Part shown: one piece after another, positions 10,831 through 21,990 of the stretch
Layout of the letters: each line of letters starts with the position of its first letter
Position numbering within the stretch: the stretch's first letter is position 1
NCBI GenBank assembly: GCA_964036045.1
Contig: OZ038379.1
Location: 114,045,604-114,109,603 of the forward strand
Length of the DNA: 64,000 nt
Reading direction: 5' to 3'
From: Eutreptiella sp. 'Long Island Sound 2002'
Lineage: Eukaryota; Euglenozoa; Euglenophyceae; Eutreptiales; Eutreptiaceae
The notes under the pieces: generated by a model
What the model was told of the DNA's origin: nothing
Database searches by the model: none
What the model saw: only the letters and a program-made list of their open reading frames with translations
Program-made: the position numbers and the translations under genes

Positions 10831-10911
10831 ACGCACTGTTTCGGCTAGGCAAAATCACCAACTGTTCAGTTGAGACCGTTTCACACCAGTTTAGCTTTCT
10901 GTAACCAACCG

Positions 10912-11369
10912 TGTAACTACGAAGCCAACCCAAGATACTGTACATTCACCAACTCCTAGTCAACTCCATGTCGAGAGCATTCAACTTGCTTGTACTTTTG
11001 CAATGTGTTGTTGCTACGCCTTGTGCATGAAACGTGAGGAACTATCTATATTTTACAGCTTATGGTTGGGTTGCTTTGTTGCTATGTTGCCACATGTGGG
11101 TTTTTTTTGGGTCGAAGCCAACTTTTTGGAAGCCAAGTCAAAGTTGGCGCGCCAACTTGGCACTTGGCGCGCGCCAACTGCAAAGTGAGCGCGCCAACTC
11201 AAGAGTTGGCGCGCCAAGTTGGCGGGCCAAGTCCGGTTTTGGCGCGCGCCAAGTCCGGTTTTGGCGTGCGCCATCTGCCCCATTCTTTCTGTTTGTTTGC
11301 ACCCCGTGCCCCTTACACCCTTCATGCATTCCCTTTGCCTTCTAGGCATCTCACCACTTTATTCTTCTG
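10912..11369 (+). mobile_element. A-family element end (A3) with TTGGCGCGCGCCAA array
   Basis: Starts TGTAACTACGAAGCCAA and is colinear with the right ends of A1 (41,723-41,836 plus 22,620-22,980) and A2 (54,600-55,044, reversed). TTGGCGCGCGCCAA and TTGGCGCGCCAA units fill 11,143-11,272. The next TIR-like sequence (13,523) points the same way, so the partner end of A3 is missing or replaced. Confidence 0.75.
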
Positions 11370-12093
11370 ATGCCTGCAAAGCAACCCGAGAAGGGCAAGG
11401 GGAAGAAGGTGACAGTCGTCCCTGACCCCACGTCTGCCCCACCCCCAGCCCCCGCTGCAGCACCTAACCCCGAGGTGCACGCGGTTTTCGACGCCCACAT
11501 CGCCAACGTCGGCTCCGAGCACTTCCCCGCGGGTTATTTTCCCATCCCCTACACCCTCCCCCCCCCGGACGCCGAATCCTTCCCCCAGCTCCCCCCCCTC
11601 CGCCAACCCCTGGAGGCCGCCCTCTTCGGCAAGTGGGACCAGCCGGGGAATACCTACTTGGTCTGGCGAATTGACGCCACCCGCGTCAACTTCGCCCTGA
11701 CCGCGGGGGTTCTGAGCAGGTTCTGCTGTGGCGTGATGGGGCGGTACCCCACGACGCTCGCGGTCGAGTTGAAGCTGTCGCAAGTCACCCTTGCGGGCCT
11801 CAACAAGACCCTGAAGCTGTGCACTGCTGCAGCGTCAAAAAAGTTCGTCAACGTTCTCGTGCCGCCTCAGAGTCTCGACCCCGAGGAGCAGTGGTTGTGG
11901 GTGGATCAAGTCAAAAAAAGTGGCTTGAAGCACCCCACGGCCACTGACGCCGTCGTGGGGTACAAGACGGTGAAGGTGCGGGCGTGGGATGCAGTAGCTC
12001 CCACGGAGTTCTCCACCAAGCGTCGCCTGCGCACCCACATCCCTGACATCACCCACCCCACCCTCTACACCACCAACGCCCCCTTCACCAATT
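11370..12093 (+). CDS. A-family first-exon protein, MPAKQP type
   Basis: Starts MPAKQPEKGKGKKVTVV, followed by an Ala/Pro linker and a folded-looking region. The same start occurs in A1 (22,670, minus) and, 5'-disrupted, in A2 (54,570, minus), so it belongs to the A family. Those copies are truncated; this is the longest. A block with HIPDITHPTLYTT resembles HVPDVTHPTFYST in the large gene of element B, so part of it is probably an accessory domain shared between elements. The frame breaks near 12,090, where piggyBac similarity begins. It could be a fusion with piggyBac, or piggyBac may have inserted into it. Confidence 0.5.
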
Positions 12094-13298
12094 TTGGAAG
12101 CAATGACGCTGTGTTTGGAAGAGGCCAACCGGGTAGACCTAGTGGACCTTCTTCCCCGTTACGTGCTGTTTCGAATTGGCTTGGGCATGCTGCAGCCGCG
12201 CAAAATGGATGACGTGTGGGACAAAGAGAGTATCCACTACAATGCATACATGGCGGAATGGTTCCCAAGCAGGAGAAATTTTTATGTGCTGCAGCGACTT
12301 GCGGACCCGGATGCGGATGCGTTGATTGAGTTGTGCACGGTGCATTGGCAAGGCGGATGGGAACTAGGTGACGTGGTGTGCGTGGATGAGACCGTGGTCC
12401 CCCACAAGGGGTTGTTTGTTATCCGCCATTCATACCGTGCAAGCCTCACAGCACCGGTGTGAAACTGTATGCATTGTGTGACGCACAAAGCCATTACATT
12501 TGGCACGTGTATTTGTACCTTGGTGCAGCCCCTCGTGTGGGTCCGGAGTCCCGGAGCCAGTTTGCAGGCCACTACGATGCCTTTGAAATCGCGCAACTTT
12601 CGAATGATGTAACTCCACCCGGAAAAGTGCTTGTGGCGGACTCATTGTTCGGATCTGATGATGCGGCGGCGATGCTAAGTGCACAAGAACGTCCGTTCTT
12701 GATGCTGACTTCCACAAGTGCCTTGGTGCAAGATGGGAACGTTGGATTAGACCCGGGGAGTGTGCACACGGTGGTACATAAGGAACATCGGTATGGACTC
12801 TCGGTATACAAAAACCCCAAAAATGGGGCGCAAGCCGGCAAAGGTGGTACCACCACTAACCAATTGCTTGACTGGAGGTCCGCTCCCACACCGAAGTGGA
12901 CGATACCACCTACCGGGGATAATTGCCAACTACCGTAGGTTTGCCCCGGGGGTGGATACGTTTGACCATATGTGCTTACAACACCGGGAAGAGCACCGGT
13001 CTCAATCATGGTGGAAGGCACTGGGGGGATGGTGTTAAGGATAGCGGCAACGAATGCATTTACGTCATGCCAAGCGTTGCGCCTTAGTCCGGGAGGTGAA
13101 ACAATGTGTCACTGGCAATGGAAGTTGATGAGACACATTTTTCCGGCAAGGCAAATTGAGGTGGCGGACAAGCATGTACCAATAGTGGTTGGGAAATGGG
13201 GCTCTTGTGTACATTGTGGCATGGGCACCACTCGATACATGTGCAAAGCATGTGGGTGCTATCTACACGTCGAATGCTTTGCGGACCATCATGAATGA
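12094..13298 (+). pseudogene. PiggyBac transposase, frameshifted
   Basis: PiggyBac enzymes cut and paste DNA at TTAA using three Asp residues. All three landmarks are visible: VDETVVPHKG (about 12,380), VADSLFGSDDA (about 12,640) and APGVDTFDH (about 12,950). After the second one comes an LYALCDAQSHYIWHVYLY-type strand region. The C-terminus has the Cys/His-rich module CVHCG ... CKACGCYLHVECFADHHE (13,206-13,297), as in typical piggyBac enzymes. The frame shifts near 12,450, 12,890 and 13,030, so the gene is broken unless some shifts are introns or errors. It ends in TGA. I found no TTAA-bounded TIR pair around it. Confidence 0.8.
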
Positions 13299-13370
13299 GC
13301 CATGAATAGATGTCTTGTGAGGATTGACTCCCATGCATTGCAATGTTTGTGCAAAGGTGTGAACACTCAC

Positions 13371-13425
13371 AACACAACACACACACACACACAACACACA
13401 CATGGGGACACACACACTACACACA
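13371..13425. repeat. (AC)n microsatellite
   Basis: An interrupted CA/ACAC run directly after the piggyBac gene. Confidence 0.85.
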
Positions 13426-13452
13426 CATCACCAAGTGCTCCAAAGTGTGCTA

Positions 13453-13505
13453 AAGTGGTCCGGTCCGTTCACTTTGCAAAGACCGGTCGGACCGGTCCGA
13501 CTGGT
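13453..13505. repeat. GACCGGTC palindrome array, F dialect
   Basis: Several overlapping ACCGGTC / GACCGGT units. The lead-in AAGTGCTCCAAAGTGT is shared with the array at 44,640, so the two come from one family. Confidence 0.8.
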
Positions 13506-13762
13506 CTCCCCGAACTAACCGCGTAACTACAAAGCCAAGAGACATTCGCCAACTTGCTTCGGAATGCAGCCAAATCATGGCGGGTGTCTATTATGTTGTT
13601 ACACTGGCTACCTAGGGATTTTTCCTCCTTTTTGGTGTAAATGAAAACTTTTTACCCTGAAAAACCCCGGGTTTCATGCCCCTCTCGTGCTGAAAACACT
13701 CCTACACGGTAAAAAAGTCCCAAAGTTGGCTTCCTGGGCCTTGGCTCGCGCAAATTGACAAG

Positions 13763-13840
13763 TTGGCGCGCCAAGTTGCAAGTTGGCGCGCGCCAACTCC
13801 GGAGTTGGCGCGCCAAGTCCGGACTTGGCGCGCGCCAAGT
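13763..13840. repeat. Element A1 left TTGGCGCGCGCCAA array
   Basis: Four palindromic units, alternating 12-bp TTGGCGCGCCAA and 14-bp TTGGCGCGCGCCAA forms, spaced by short words such as AGTCCGGAC that are palindromic themselves. Confidence 0.9.
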
Positions 13841-14172
13841 GTCCCCCACCGATCCAACCATCGACTTGCACACTATTGTTGTCACTGGAAATTCCGTCCC
13901 TCACCTGCCCTTGCACACTTGGCACGAAGAAAGCATGGTTCCATGTTTTTTTGTGGAATGTGCAAAAGAATGTGTAAAACAATGTGCAAGAGATGTGCTT
14001 CCCGATGATGAAAGTAGTATACATTGTGGAGCCGTAGCTCAAAATTGCCTTGCTGGGGGCCATGGAGGCATAGCAGTCATATATAGAGGTCAGATGTCTT
14101 GCTGTGGTCCCAGGGTCATCTGGCAAGTGGGTTGCCGGGAGAATGCCGGGCGGCACTGAATGAATCATTAGG

Positions 14173-15834
14173 TTAGTACCCGTGTTCGGCCTGGACGAAG
14201 ACCCCCTTATTCTCTATGCACCCCCTTTGCTTCGTCCACGACGACTCCCAAACAGAAAATTTTTTCTTATACAACCCCCAGTCCAGATTATCTGAGCGGA
14301 TCACCTCCCCCCACCCCTTCCGCGTGCGATCCCCCTTGCCCCCCTTCACCCGCACTCTGGCCCCCCGCAGTCTGGACACCCAACCGCCTTTACTTCCACC
14401 TCGAAAGCTGCGCTTGGAAATTTCACATTTCACGGCTTTGTGGCGCCCCTCTCCTTTGAAGGCGGCAAAAATGCCAATGTGCCCCCACCTGCGGGCCCAT
14501 CCCAACAGGTGGTCAATCCATAGATGGCCCCACAGGGTGACGTTCATTTCACAGGCCTTATGGGCCTCTACATTTTTTTCAATTCTGTTCGCAGAATTTT
14601 CATGTAGGGCAACTGCAATGGTCCCGATTTCCAGACGACATCGCTTGTTGCCAACAGGGATTTTCCCCATTGCCGGAAGGCGTCCGTCCAGGACACCTGG
14701 ACCCCCCCCATGTCAACGACATGCTGCAGGAGGCCCTGCCCCTCCAGATGGTCACACATGGTGTCCCATCCCTCACTCTTCACCCACTCTGCAGCCGCCG
14801 TCTGCTCGATTTTCAGGGGCACCTTCTTCTTATCCTTCCTCTCGTCTTCCAACGCCACACCGGTGGCGGTCCGTGCCTGGATCCGAATGGGATCCAAGAA
14901 CCATTGCACCCACCTCATGGCCTTTCCCTTCTTCCACCGATGCACCGTGTGGAGGCTGGTCACGAGGGCTGAAAGCCCATTGTGCACTTGCCGGTGCACG
15001 CCATGCAGCCCATAATCGGGGGCCCGCTGGGGGGGGGGGGCGCACGATCGGGTATATCATCCCTGCCCAGAGCTACTCCTTGACAATCACCCCCATCCCG
15101 CAACCAAATTCGTGCAGGATGGTTGCCCAATTTTTCCCACACAGCCAACAAACAGTGGCTGCAGGGTTTTTGGCTGTGAACGAGGAGCAACCCCCCAAAA
15201 TGACCTGCGCTTTGGTGTCTGCTATAAAAAAAGGAATCACCTCACGCAGGTAGCCCCCTTTATCGGGAATTTGCTGCTGCGCCACCTCGATGAGGTCCGC
15301 GTTGAGGTCATACATCTCGGCACATAGACCACATCACCTGTGCCAAAAAACAGGGCGTGTGTAACGGGTCACCGTGAACGGTCGCCGGGAAACGCTTTGG
15401 TGCAGGATGAAAATACCTCCGGTTTCTGCCACAGATTGCATGCGGCCCCAAAAATGTCATTGTCCTTGTCGGTCCGAAAATGGACCTCCGTGACGCGGGG
15501 GGCGGACAATGCCTTTCGCACCTGCATCAGGGTTCCCCATGGGCACTTCCATTGGCTGTGGCCCCGGCTGTACTGCAGTTTGCGGAAGCTTTGCCATTTT
15601 TGCGGCTCTCCCACAGAATGGCCGCGGCCAACGGCTCCAAATCGGGGGTGGGGGGTTCGTGCTCCCCGCAAACGAGGTGGATGCGGCGGCGGCCGGGTTT
15701 AACGTGTACTTGCCAATGTGGCCCCAGGATCTCTCCGACGGCTTGGCGAAGGCGCGCCAGCCGCACGCGCCTGTCGCGGTAGTTCGATGGCGCCAGGTGC
15801 TCAAAGGCCCGCTGCATCGTGCACAAACAAAGAC
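14173..15834 (-). pseudogene. Transposase of element A1, internally deleted
   Basis: N-terminal block HLAPSNYRDRRVRLARLRQ matches the start of the element B enzyme (LLADHTRRRRLQELQE). A GAAC block (about 15,440) follows. The frame then jumps to the second-Asp region (FFIADTKAQVILGGCS, VCWLC, about 15,150-15,230), skipping the segment that carries the first Asp in B. The C-terminal half has LWGHLWIDHLLGWARRWG and FKGEGRHKAVK (ExxHxxxK), then KGWGEVIRSDNLDWGL, shared with E. Frameshifts lie near 15,010 and 14,590. The missing first Asp and the shifts suggest a dead enzyme. The last frame ends in TAA. Confidence 0.7.
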
Positions 15835-15947
15835 CTGTGGCACGTGAGGACGTGGCAGGCGGGTTGGATCATACAAGGGAAGGTTGGCGCACGTTGGCAC
15901 AGAGTTGGCACACAGTTGGCACGCAGTTGGCGCGCGCCAACTCAGGA

Positions 15948-16438
15948 TCAAAAAGGACAAAGCACCAAGGTAATCCAACAATTCACCTGTGGCCGACCAA
16001 AACAGTCAGAGTGCTGCGGGCGACCTCATCGCCTGCAATAGATCTAAAGCTGTACTCGCCCATAGCGCCACAGGCCTTAGTGTGCGCTCTCCAAAAGACC
16101 CCGCCGGGTCTATGGGACACAACCACACACGTACACACACCGCCGATCCAAACACGTGAAGCAGCACTGATGCAGGCCTAAGCCCCAAAATTATAACAAC
16201 TGACAGAAATATACCGCAAGTATCGACAACCCACCAACAAAGAATCTCAGACTCATATGCACCGCCGCACACAATGAGGGGGCGGGCGCGGGGGCGGGTG
16301 GTGGGAACACAATAAATTTTCAACAAATCTGTACACACACAGAGATAGTGATCCCCTGTTCGTAAACGAAAAGGGGGCAAGACAAACAGGGGATCACAAA
16401 GGACAAAGCACCAAGGCAATTCAACAATTCACCTCTGG
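15948..16438. repeat. Split direct repeats B2, A2, B1 of the retrotransposon
   Basis: B2 (15,948-15,992) and B1 (16,394-16,438) share AAAGGACAAAGCACCAAGG and the sequence after it. A2 (16,306-16,393) shares AACACAATAAATTTTCAAC onward with A1 at 21,902. A2 and B1 abut at CAGGGGATCAC, the expected circle-type junction. Confidence 0.9.
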
Positions 16439-17486
16439 TACCCCTCATCCTTGTCCCCATCCACAGACCATACACGCTCACCAAGTTGGAACCTACATAC
16501 ATACGAACCCAAACTGGGTTAGTGCTCGGCGCACGCAGCCAAGCAGCCACAGCACCGGCGTGAATCCCAGCGTGCGAGCTCATTGCGCTGTAGTCCCATT
16601 GGTCAAAACCCCCCACCGACGTCTTCACCTCAGCGGCCCCTATCAGCGCACGACCACACCGCATCAGCACACATGTTGATCCTACTCAAGCAATCCAGAC
16701 CGGATGGTGATTCCAACCACCTGGATATAGCACATGCATTGCAGCAAACTCGCGCACCCCTTGGTCCCATTCACAGGAAAAAGGCATGGGGCCGCAGCCA
16801 TGGCGCCCGAATCCACATGGGGGCAGCTTCTGGTGCCCGCAGACAAACATCCACGGCGCCGGCGCCAACCACAGGGTACAGTGCTCGCATGCACAGGCCC
16901 CAAACTCCAGACCCCGCATATTCAGAAACGGCGGGCGCTCACAAAGCACGGAACATGAAGCACACGCGCCGTACCAACACCTGGTTCCCTTGGACCCATA
17001 TATAGGGCAGACGCTAGCCCCCAGCCTTCGTGTGCGACGACAGACTAAGGTACAGCCTACTATCCCCAACCCTCACAATCCAAGGATGGCGGCACAGGTG
17101 ATTCCCGCCCATCCCCTTAACATTCGCATCACTGGACGGGGTCTTCTGCTGCTCCGCAACACCATGCAGACGGCCCGCCAGGTCGTGCGCCGCTAGCTGC
17201 AGCACCCCCGGAGCATCCTCCTTCGAGCAAGGCCGCATGAAGACCAGCCTAGCAGCCAGACCCAACCAGATCCGCTTCACCGGCCGCCAATCAGGCGCCT
17301 CTCCAGCACAACCCTGAGGTGCTGTTGCGCACGTTCCCGCCTGCGCTGCAGCGCCTCCACCGACCGGCGGTGACGAAATTTTCCACGCCTGCGGCGGCGG
17401 CGTTTCCCACGTTTAGGCATGGCAAAAGCACTTAGCACCGCCAAAATGGCGAACCATGTGTTTCTCTAAAACTAATAGAGAACACC
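16439..17486. other. Retrotransposon 3' region, no clear gene
   Basis: Minus-strand open frames at 17,280-17,014, 17,069-16,686 (Cys-rich) and 16,670-16,320 are colinear with the element. I recognise no domain and cannot tell coding from untranslated sequence. Arg-rich codons near 17,340-17,420 may be a tail of the upstream frame. Confidence 0.35.
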
Positions 17487-18377
17487 TCACAATACCAACC
17501 CTCCCACCGACACCACTTCGCGAGGGTGCTTCAGCAGCACCCGCCAGAGTTGAAACGCACGGAAACACGCCCGTTGCACATTAGACTGGAAATTGGAGTC
17601 CAACCTACTTGGCGGGTCAGCCGGCTGTAACACGCCCGGCAGCAGCCGGACCTCGACAATCAAACCAAACTGCAACAACCTCAGAACCAGGGCCCTCAGT
17701 AGCTTCTGCTGCCTTGACAGCCACGTGGACGCCCGCAGGGCCACCAACTGGCACGCAGATACCTGGGAGTCCGTGACCAGCACAACATAACTCCACCCCA
17801 ACGTGATTGCCAACCGTACCAACCACACCAAGACCCAAAGCTCGGCGCTCTGCTGCGTGTGACGTGCAGGGGGGATCACCTGGGAACGGACACCTGACAA
17901 TCGCGGGATGAATGCCCCCCCTCTATATCGAATGATATCCAATGCAGCATCCCCAAACATCACACAGTGTCGAACAGCCCATAAATCGGGCGTAGCAGAC
18001 AATGCATGAAACACAGCAAGGCGTGCCGGTGTTGGGGGTTCCCAAGTATCCATACAACGGACGATCGCGGTACACAGTCCATGCAGCACCTTCAGTGGCG
18101 TGGGTCTCTCAAACCCCCCCCCACCGATCACAACAAAAGCTTCCCGCGAGCAGTGGGCCCCCCCCCAGACGGGGTCTAAAGTGCCAATGGATGAAGCCCA
18201 ATGCCTTGGAGAGTAACCGGGAAGAAGGCCTGGACCTCGTGGCCAGCCTGAGCCAAATGTTGAACATCTGGAGAAAGGCCCTTGGATGTAAACGGATCGT
18301 GCGTACTCCCAAATTGATGTACTTCCCCAGGAAAAATATATCCGTAACCGGCTCCAACGTACTCTTTCCTGACACAA
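17487..18377 (-). CDS. RNase H domain of the PAT-like retrotransposon
   Basis: RNase H removes the RNA strand during reverse transcription. Candidate acidic residues occur in order: MFGDAALDI (about 17,960), QQSAELWVLVWLV, LVTDSQVSACQLV (about 17,775) and LQPADPPSRLDS (about 17,615). The last motif is typical of DIRS-order RNase H. The frame is open from 18,109 down to a TGA at 17,487. It joins the reverse transcriptase through a G run at 18,113-18,121 that shifts the frame by one. Confidence 0.75.
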   Translation of the reverse strand: MCQERVRWSRLRIYFSWGSTSIWEYARSVYIQGPFSRCSTFGSGWPRGPGLLPGYSPRHWASSIGTLDPVWGGAHCSREAFVVIGGGGFERPTPLKVLHGLCTAIVRCMDTWEPPTPARLAVFHALSATPDLWAVRHCVMFGDAALDIIRYRGGAFIPRLSGVRSQVIPPARHTQQSAELWVLVWLVRLAITLGWSYVVLVTDSQVSACQLVALRASTWLSRQQKLLRALVLRLLQFGLIVEVRLLPGVLQPADPPSRLDSNFQSNVQRACFRAFQLWRVLLKHPREVVSVGGLVL

Positions 18378-20213
18378 TAAAACCAGCCTCCTCTAGCGCC
18401 CTGACCACGCAGGCAGTCACAACACGCAAACGCGCTAGATCCGGCCCCAAAATCAAAAAATCGTCTAAATGATGGAAGAGGGTGTACCCCTCCGGGATCA
18501 AGGGTCGCACTATCCTTCCCAACGCCGTCTGACAGAACAACGGGGAATGTTTCCAACCAAACGGCATCCGCGACATACAAAACACCCTCTCCACACCTTC
18601 CCAACGCATCCGGAATCGAAAGGCTCTCTCGTGTCGTCTTGGCAACTTAAAACTGCAAAAGGCGTTTTTAAGGTCCACGTGTGTACAAAACAACGGCCTA
18701 TCGGCCGGCCAATCTGCCAACTTCTTGGAGATTTGCTCTCAACCATCCAACGAGAAAGACAGCGGGTTATGTAAGCTCCCGTTGAACTCAACGAGATTAA
18801 ATATAAGGGACACTTTTTCTGTGGACTTTGGGATCACAAACGGCCAGCACGTCGCCCTCAAAGGGCAATTTTCATCCATAATGGTAACTATCTCCTCACG
18901 CAATAACCATTGAACCATGGGTCGCACCAAAGCCTCCCTATTAGACGAGTGACTTTCTCTCTCCAAGTGAAAATCGGACACAGACGCCTTGAAATCAAGG
19001 GGGGCCAACTCACACCACAGATCATCGGAAATCATGTAGTTTCCCACCGCCCCTAAACCCCTCTCCACCAGCCGCGGGTCCACCCTGCCCACCTGCGGCA
19101 CTGGCGACGTAGACAAATGCAAAAGAGCCTGCCAAGACTCAGCGGTAAATTCTGACAGCGCGTTAAAAATTATATCCGGCGCTGACCGCAAACGGTAGTC
19201 CTCACACGTCACAAACAAGCGAAGCACAAACAAATGGAGTCCCTTCAAGAGCAGCAGAACCCCGCAAGACAGTGCCTGGTGAAGCCACGGTAAGAAGGTA
19301 AAGAAGGCTTGCAAAAATTGCGCAAATAACGGAACTGGTTCCGAACGAACATACAACAGTTCTGCCCTGGTCAGAGGGCGGGGCCCCCCATCCGCTAATG
19401 TGATAACCTGCAGTGATCCCTGCGCTGAACTCAGCACTGGGCCACCAACAGGCCCATCACAGGCAGATGGGGTTTCGCGAATCGCCCCCACGGGGGGCGA
19501 ATTTCCAGGCGACCCCCCCCCCCCCGCGCTTGCCTGCCGCCGCACTGCCGCCTTGGCCCTGATTCTCCGCTGGGGAACGCATAGCCACTTTGCTAGCAGG
19601 CCCGACTGGAGGCCCAGCAGGATGCCTCCTCTTGGGGGCAGGCCGTCTGGCTTTTGCATTACCCAGGCCCACCTTCGCGCTCGCCGCATGATGCCGCTAG
19701 ACAGATATGGAACCGCCAAGACCAACGACTCGCCGCTTGGGCCTCGGTTTACCGTCGCCGTCGACCTCTGCTGCGCCACTTCTCGGTGTCTTGCCGGCTC
19801 CCTTAGATCGCAGCCTCCTCTTGCCGCCCCCGACCTGAGTTCCGGTTCCCGGCGTGAATTGTGGAGGACGTTCCCCCGGGACATCGGGCGGTGCGGGCTC
19901 CGCGGGGGAGCCACGGGCGCCTGCTGTGGACACAGCGGAGGCCGAAGACTCCGAGGGGACGGACGAAGAATCCGAATCAGACTCCACGTCTTCCATTTCC
20001 CCTTGATGCGGCGCCACATCCATATCAGGAAGAGATACCACAGGCCCCGCAGGCACAGGGGCAGCGATTTCCAGCGACGCCTTCGGGTACTTCCTTTCGG
20101 GATTAGCATACATGGGGTCACCCCACAGGTCGGCCAGCAGCACAGCCAACCGCTCACCAGGAGTCTGGCCACCCACAGGCCATGGAAGCACCAAAGCCCC
20201 AACCACCGCAGGG
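18109..20213 (-). pseudogene. Reverse transcriptase of the PAT-like retrotransposon
   Basis: The polymerase copies element RNA to DNA. Visible motifs are FVIPKSTEKVSLIFNLVEFN, FCTHVDLKNAFCSFKLP (motif A), RMPFGWKHSPLFCQ (motif B) and FHHLDDFLILG (catalytic LDD, about 18,468). One in-frame TGA lies near 18,740, between SFSLDG and EQISKKLADW, where Trp would fit. Another shift sits in a C run near 19,516. The stretch upstream of the motifs (about 19,000-19,400) is probably a linker from the recombinase. If the TGA is real the copy is inactive. Confidence 0.8.
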
Positions 20214-21210
20214 TCAGAGTAGCCCAGAGCGTACTCCAACGCCGTGGCCAGCCGTTTCCACCTCCCCCACCAAACGAAAGAGGCCACATTTGGAGAGCGG
20301 CGGAAGGCGGCCGCAGCGCCCCCCCCGCCGCAGGGAATGCCACCGATGGTCACTATACGGGGAATCACTGAGGAGTTCTGCGAAGATCTTCTCCACTGTC
20401 TCAACCCCTCCCCTAACCAACGGTTGACCCTCCGGGACGCAGCTTGCCGAGGCGTAGGATCTAAGGAATCGGACCCACGAGCGTCCCCACTCATAAAGCG
20501 GGCGCCGCACTTCCCTGTGGCCTCCAACCTTGGTAGTGACGAACAGAACCACGGAATCGCTTGCCGGTCCCGCTGGCGTGATGGACACCGCTTCAGAGAC
20601 TCGCAAGAAGAGAAGCCAACTGAGGTTCGCCAACGCCGCCACTGCCTGCTCAACCGGTGAGGCCGCTTTGGCCCACAGGAGGCTGAGACCCTCCGGTCCC
20701 AGGTATGGCTGTCCCGGTGTCGGTTTTCCAGACTTTGCAAGTCTCCAGTGGATGGCCTGAACACAGGCCAGGAGCAGCCTGATATCTTCCGCCGCTCGAG
20801 TCGCGGACACATAACCCCTGAGGGTGGACCTGGCCTGCCCCATAGAGACCCTTGACGCCCCATAGAGACCCTTGACGCCAAGAAGTCAGACAACGTGTCA
20901 GTAAGCGGCGTCCGCAAAGCCCTGGTTCCCTCATACTTCGCCACCGCGGACAGGGCGGAACGGTATCGGGCTTGCGTTTTTGGGGCCCAGCCCCGAACGC
21001 CCACGGGCGCCACCCTAAACGATCCAACAGCCGCCATCGCCATTGCCCACCCCGCCGCCGCCGCGCTGAAGGTCGCTCTGGTAGCGAGTAAGGCCACGCG
21101 GGTGGGGATTGGACGCGCGGGTCGGGAATCTTCACACCAACACGGCCATCCCCATCCCGCCCTGTCGCAGTGGCGACAGTCCCGTCAGGACCAGTGGGGA
21201 CACTGGACAT
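19457..21210 (-). pseudogene. Tyrosine recombinase of the PAT-like retrotransposon
   Basis: Tyrosine recombinases integrate the circular DNA of DIRS-order elements. Catalytic landmarks: LFLRVSEAVSI (first Arg, about 20,606), WHSLRRGG (HxxR, about 20,340), then, after a shift in a C run near 20,320, VWWGRWKRLATALEYALGY with the Tyr nucleophile. A long Ser/Glu- and Arg/Lys-rich tail follows. A TAG at 19,697-19,699 breaks that tail, but the frame stays open for about 80 codons with the same basic composition (KARRPAPKRRHPAGPP). Frames 21,210-20,650 and 20,843-20,214 overlap with shifts, so the reading frame is broken or misread in homopolymers. Confidence 0.75.
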
Positions 21211-21889
21211 GCCAGTGCCGCAACTGCTCTGATGGGACGCCCTCTTTGGCGCATCTCTGGCAGTCGCCAGACGGGCGGGCGGATATTGGTACCCACCTTC
21301 CCTTCTTCGTCATCCAATGAAGGACGCCTTGTCGCATAGCGAAGTCGATGCCCTTATACTTAAAGGACGGTCCCCCGTTTTTGACCGCGTTGGGCCAGCT
21401 CATGGCATCCAGCGGGTTGGACGGGTCCACCCGACTGCTGAACTCCGGCGCGAACCTCTGGGCGTACACTTGCTGGGAGTCGAGGATGATACCCCAAATC
21501 CTGTAGGCCAGCCTGTCGCCCCTCGGGCATTCCATCGCATTGCCCATCACGTCGGACGGCCTGGCCGGTGCAGCACTTGCGCTTCTAACGTAGTCCCGCA
21601 CCGCCTCGCCTGACTGGCGCATCCAACTAGCTACTTTGTCGCCCCCCAGCATCTGCTCCATTGCCTCTGCGGTCAAGTCCGGCACTGAATTTCTCTCCGC
21701 GACGGCCAGGCTCTCCAACCGTGCTTGTAGGTGCCCGATCGCCTCTTGCTGGGACTGCAGCAACGCGCGCAGCTCCTCAGGCGACATCTGGCTGGTGTCC
21801 TGCACCGGCGCGTCCGCTCCAGAGCCCGAAGCTCCTTCGTCTGGGGCCCCACACGACGCACTCTTAAACGGGGAGCGAAAGACCTGCAT
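21185..21889 (-). CDS. Gag-like protein of the PAT-like retrotransposon
   Basis: The first open frame after the A1 repeat, starting MQVFRSPFKSASCG. It has an acidic start, a helical Gln/Glu/Leu region (EELRALLQSQQEAIGHLQAR) able to form a coiled coil, and a C-terminal zinc-knuckle-like cluster (CQRCAKEG ... HWHVQCPHW). Position and composition fit a particle-forming protein; the assignment is by order, not sequence identity. It ends in TGA. Confidence 0.6.
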   Translation of the reverse strand: MQVFRSPFKSASCGAPDEGASGSGADAPVQDTSQMSPEELRALLQSQQEAIGHLQARLESLAVAERNSVPDLTAEAMEQMLGGDKVASWMRQSGEAVRDYVRSASAAPARPSDVMGNAMECPRGDRLAYRIWGIILDSQQVYAQRFAPEFSSRVDPSNPLDAMSWPNAVKNGGPSFKYKGIDFAMRQGVLHWMTKKGRWVPISARPSGDCQRCAKEGVPSEQLRHWHVQCPHWS

Positions 21890-21901
21890 GCCGCTTCACG
21901 A

Positions 21902-21990
21902 AAACACAATAAATTTTCAACAAATCTGTACACACACAGAGATAGTGATCCCCTGTTCGTAAACGAAAATGGGGCAAGAAAAACAGGGGA
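21902..21990. repeat. A1 copy of the split direct repeat
   Basis: Near-identical to 16,306-16,393. It marks the upstream end of the minus-strand retrotransposon and directly abuts TTGGCGCGCGCC at 21,992. Confidence 0.9.

Larger units (their letters stand above)
15948..21990 (-). mobile_element. PAT/Ngaro-like tyrosine-recombinase retrotransposon
   Basis: On the minus strand the order is A1 repeat (21,990-21,902), gag-like ORF, tyrosine recombinase, reverse transcriptase, RNase H, then B1 (16,438-16,394), A2 (16,393-16,306) and B2 (15,992-15,948). Split direct repeats A1 ... B1-A2 ... B2 are characteristic of PAT/Ngaro-type elements of the DIRS order. It sits inside a TTGGCGCGCGCCAA array, with no target duplication. 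The matching uninterrupted array is present in A2 at 54,121. Confidence 0.9.

Noticed and set aside
10912-13522. A complete A-type element around piggyBac
   Set aside because: The TIR-like sequences at 10,912 and 13,523 face the same way, so they are not a pair.
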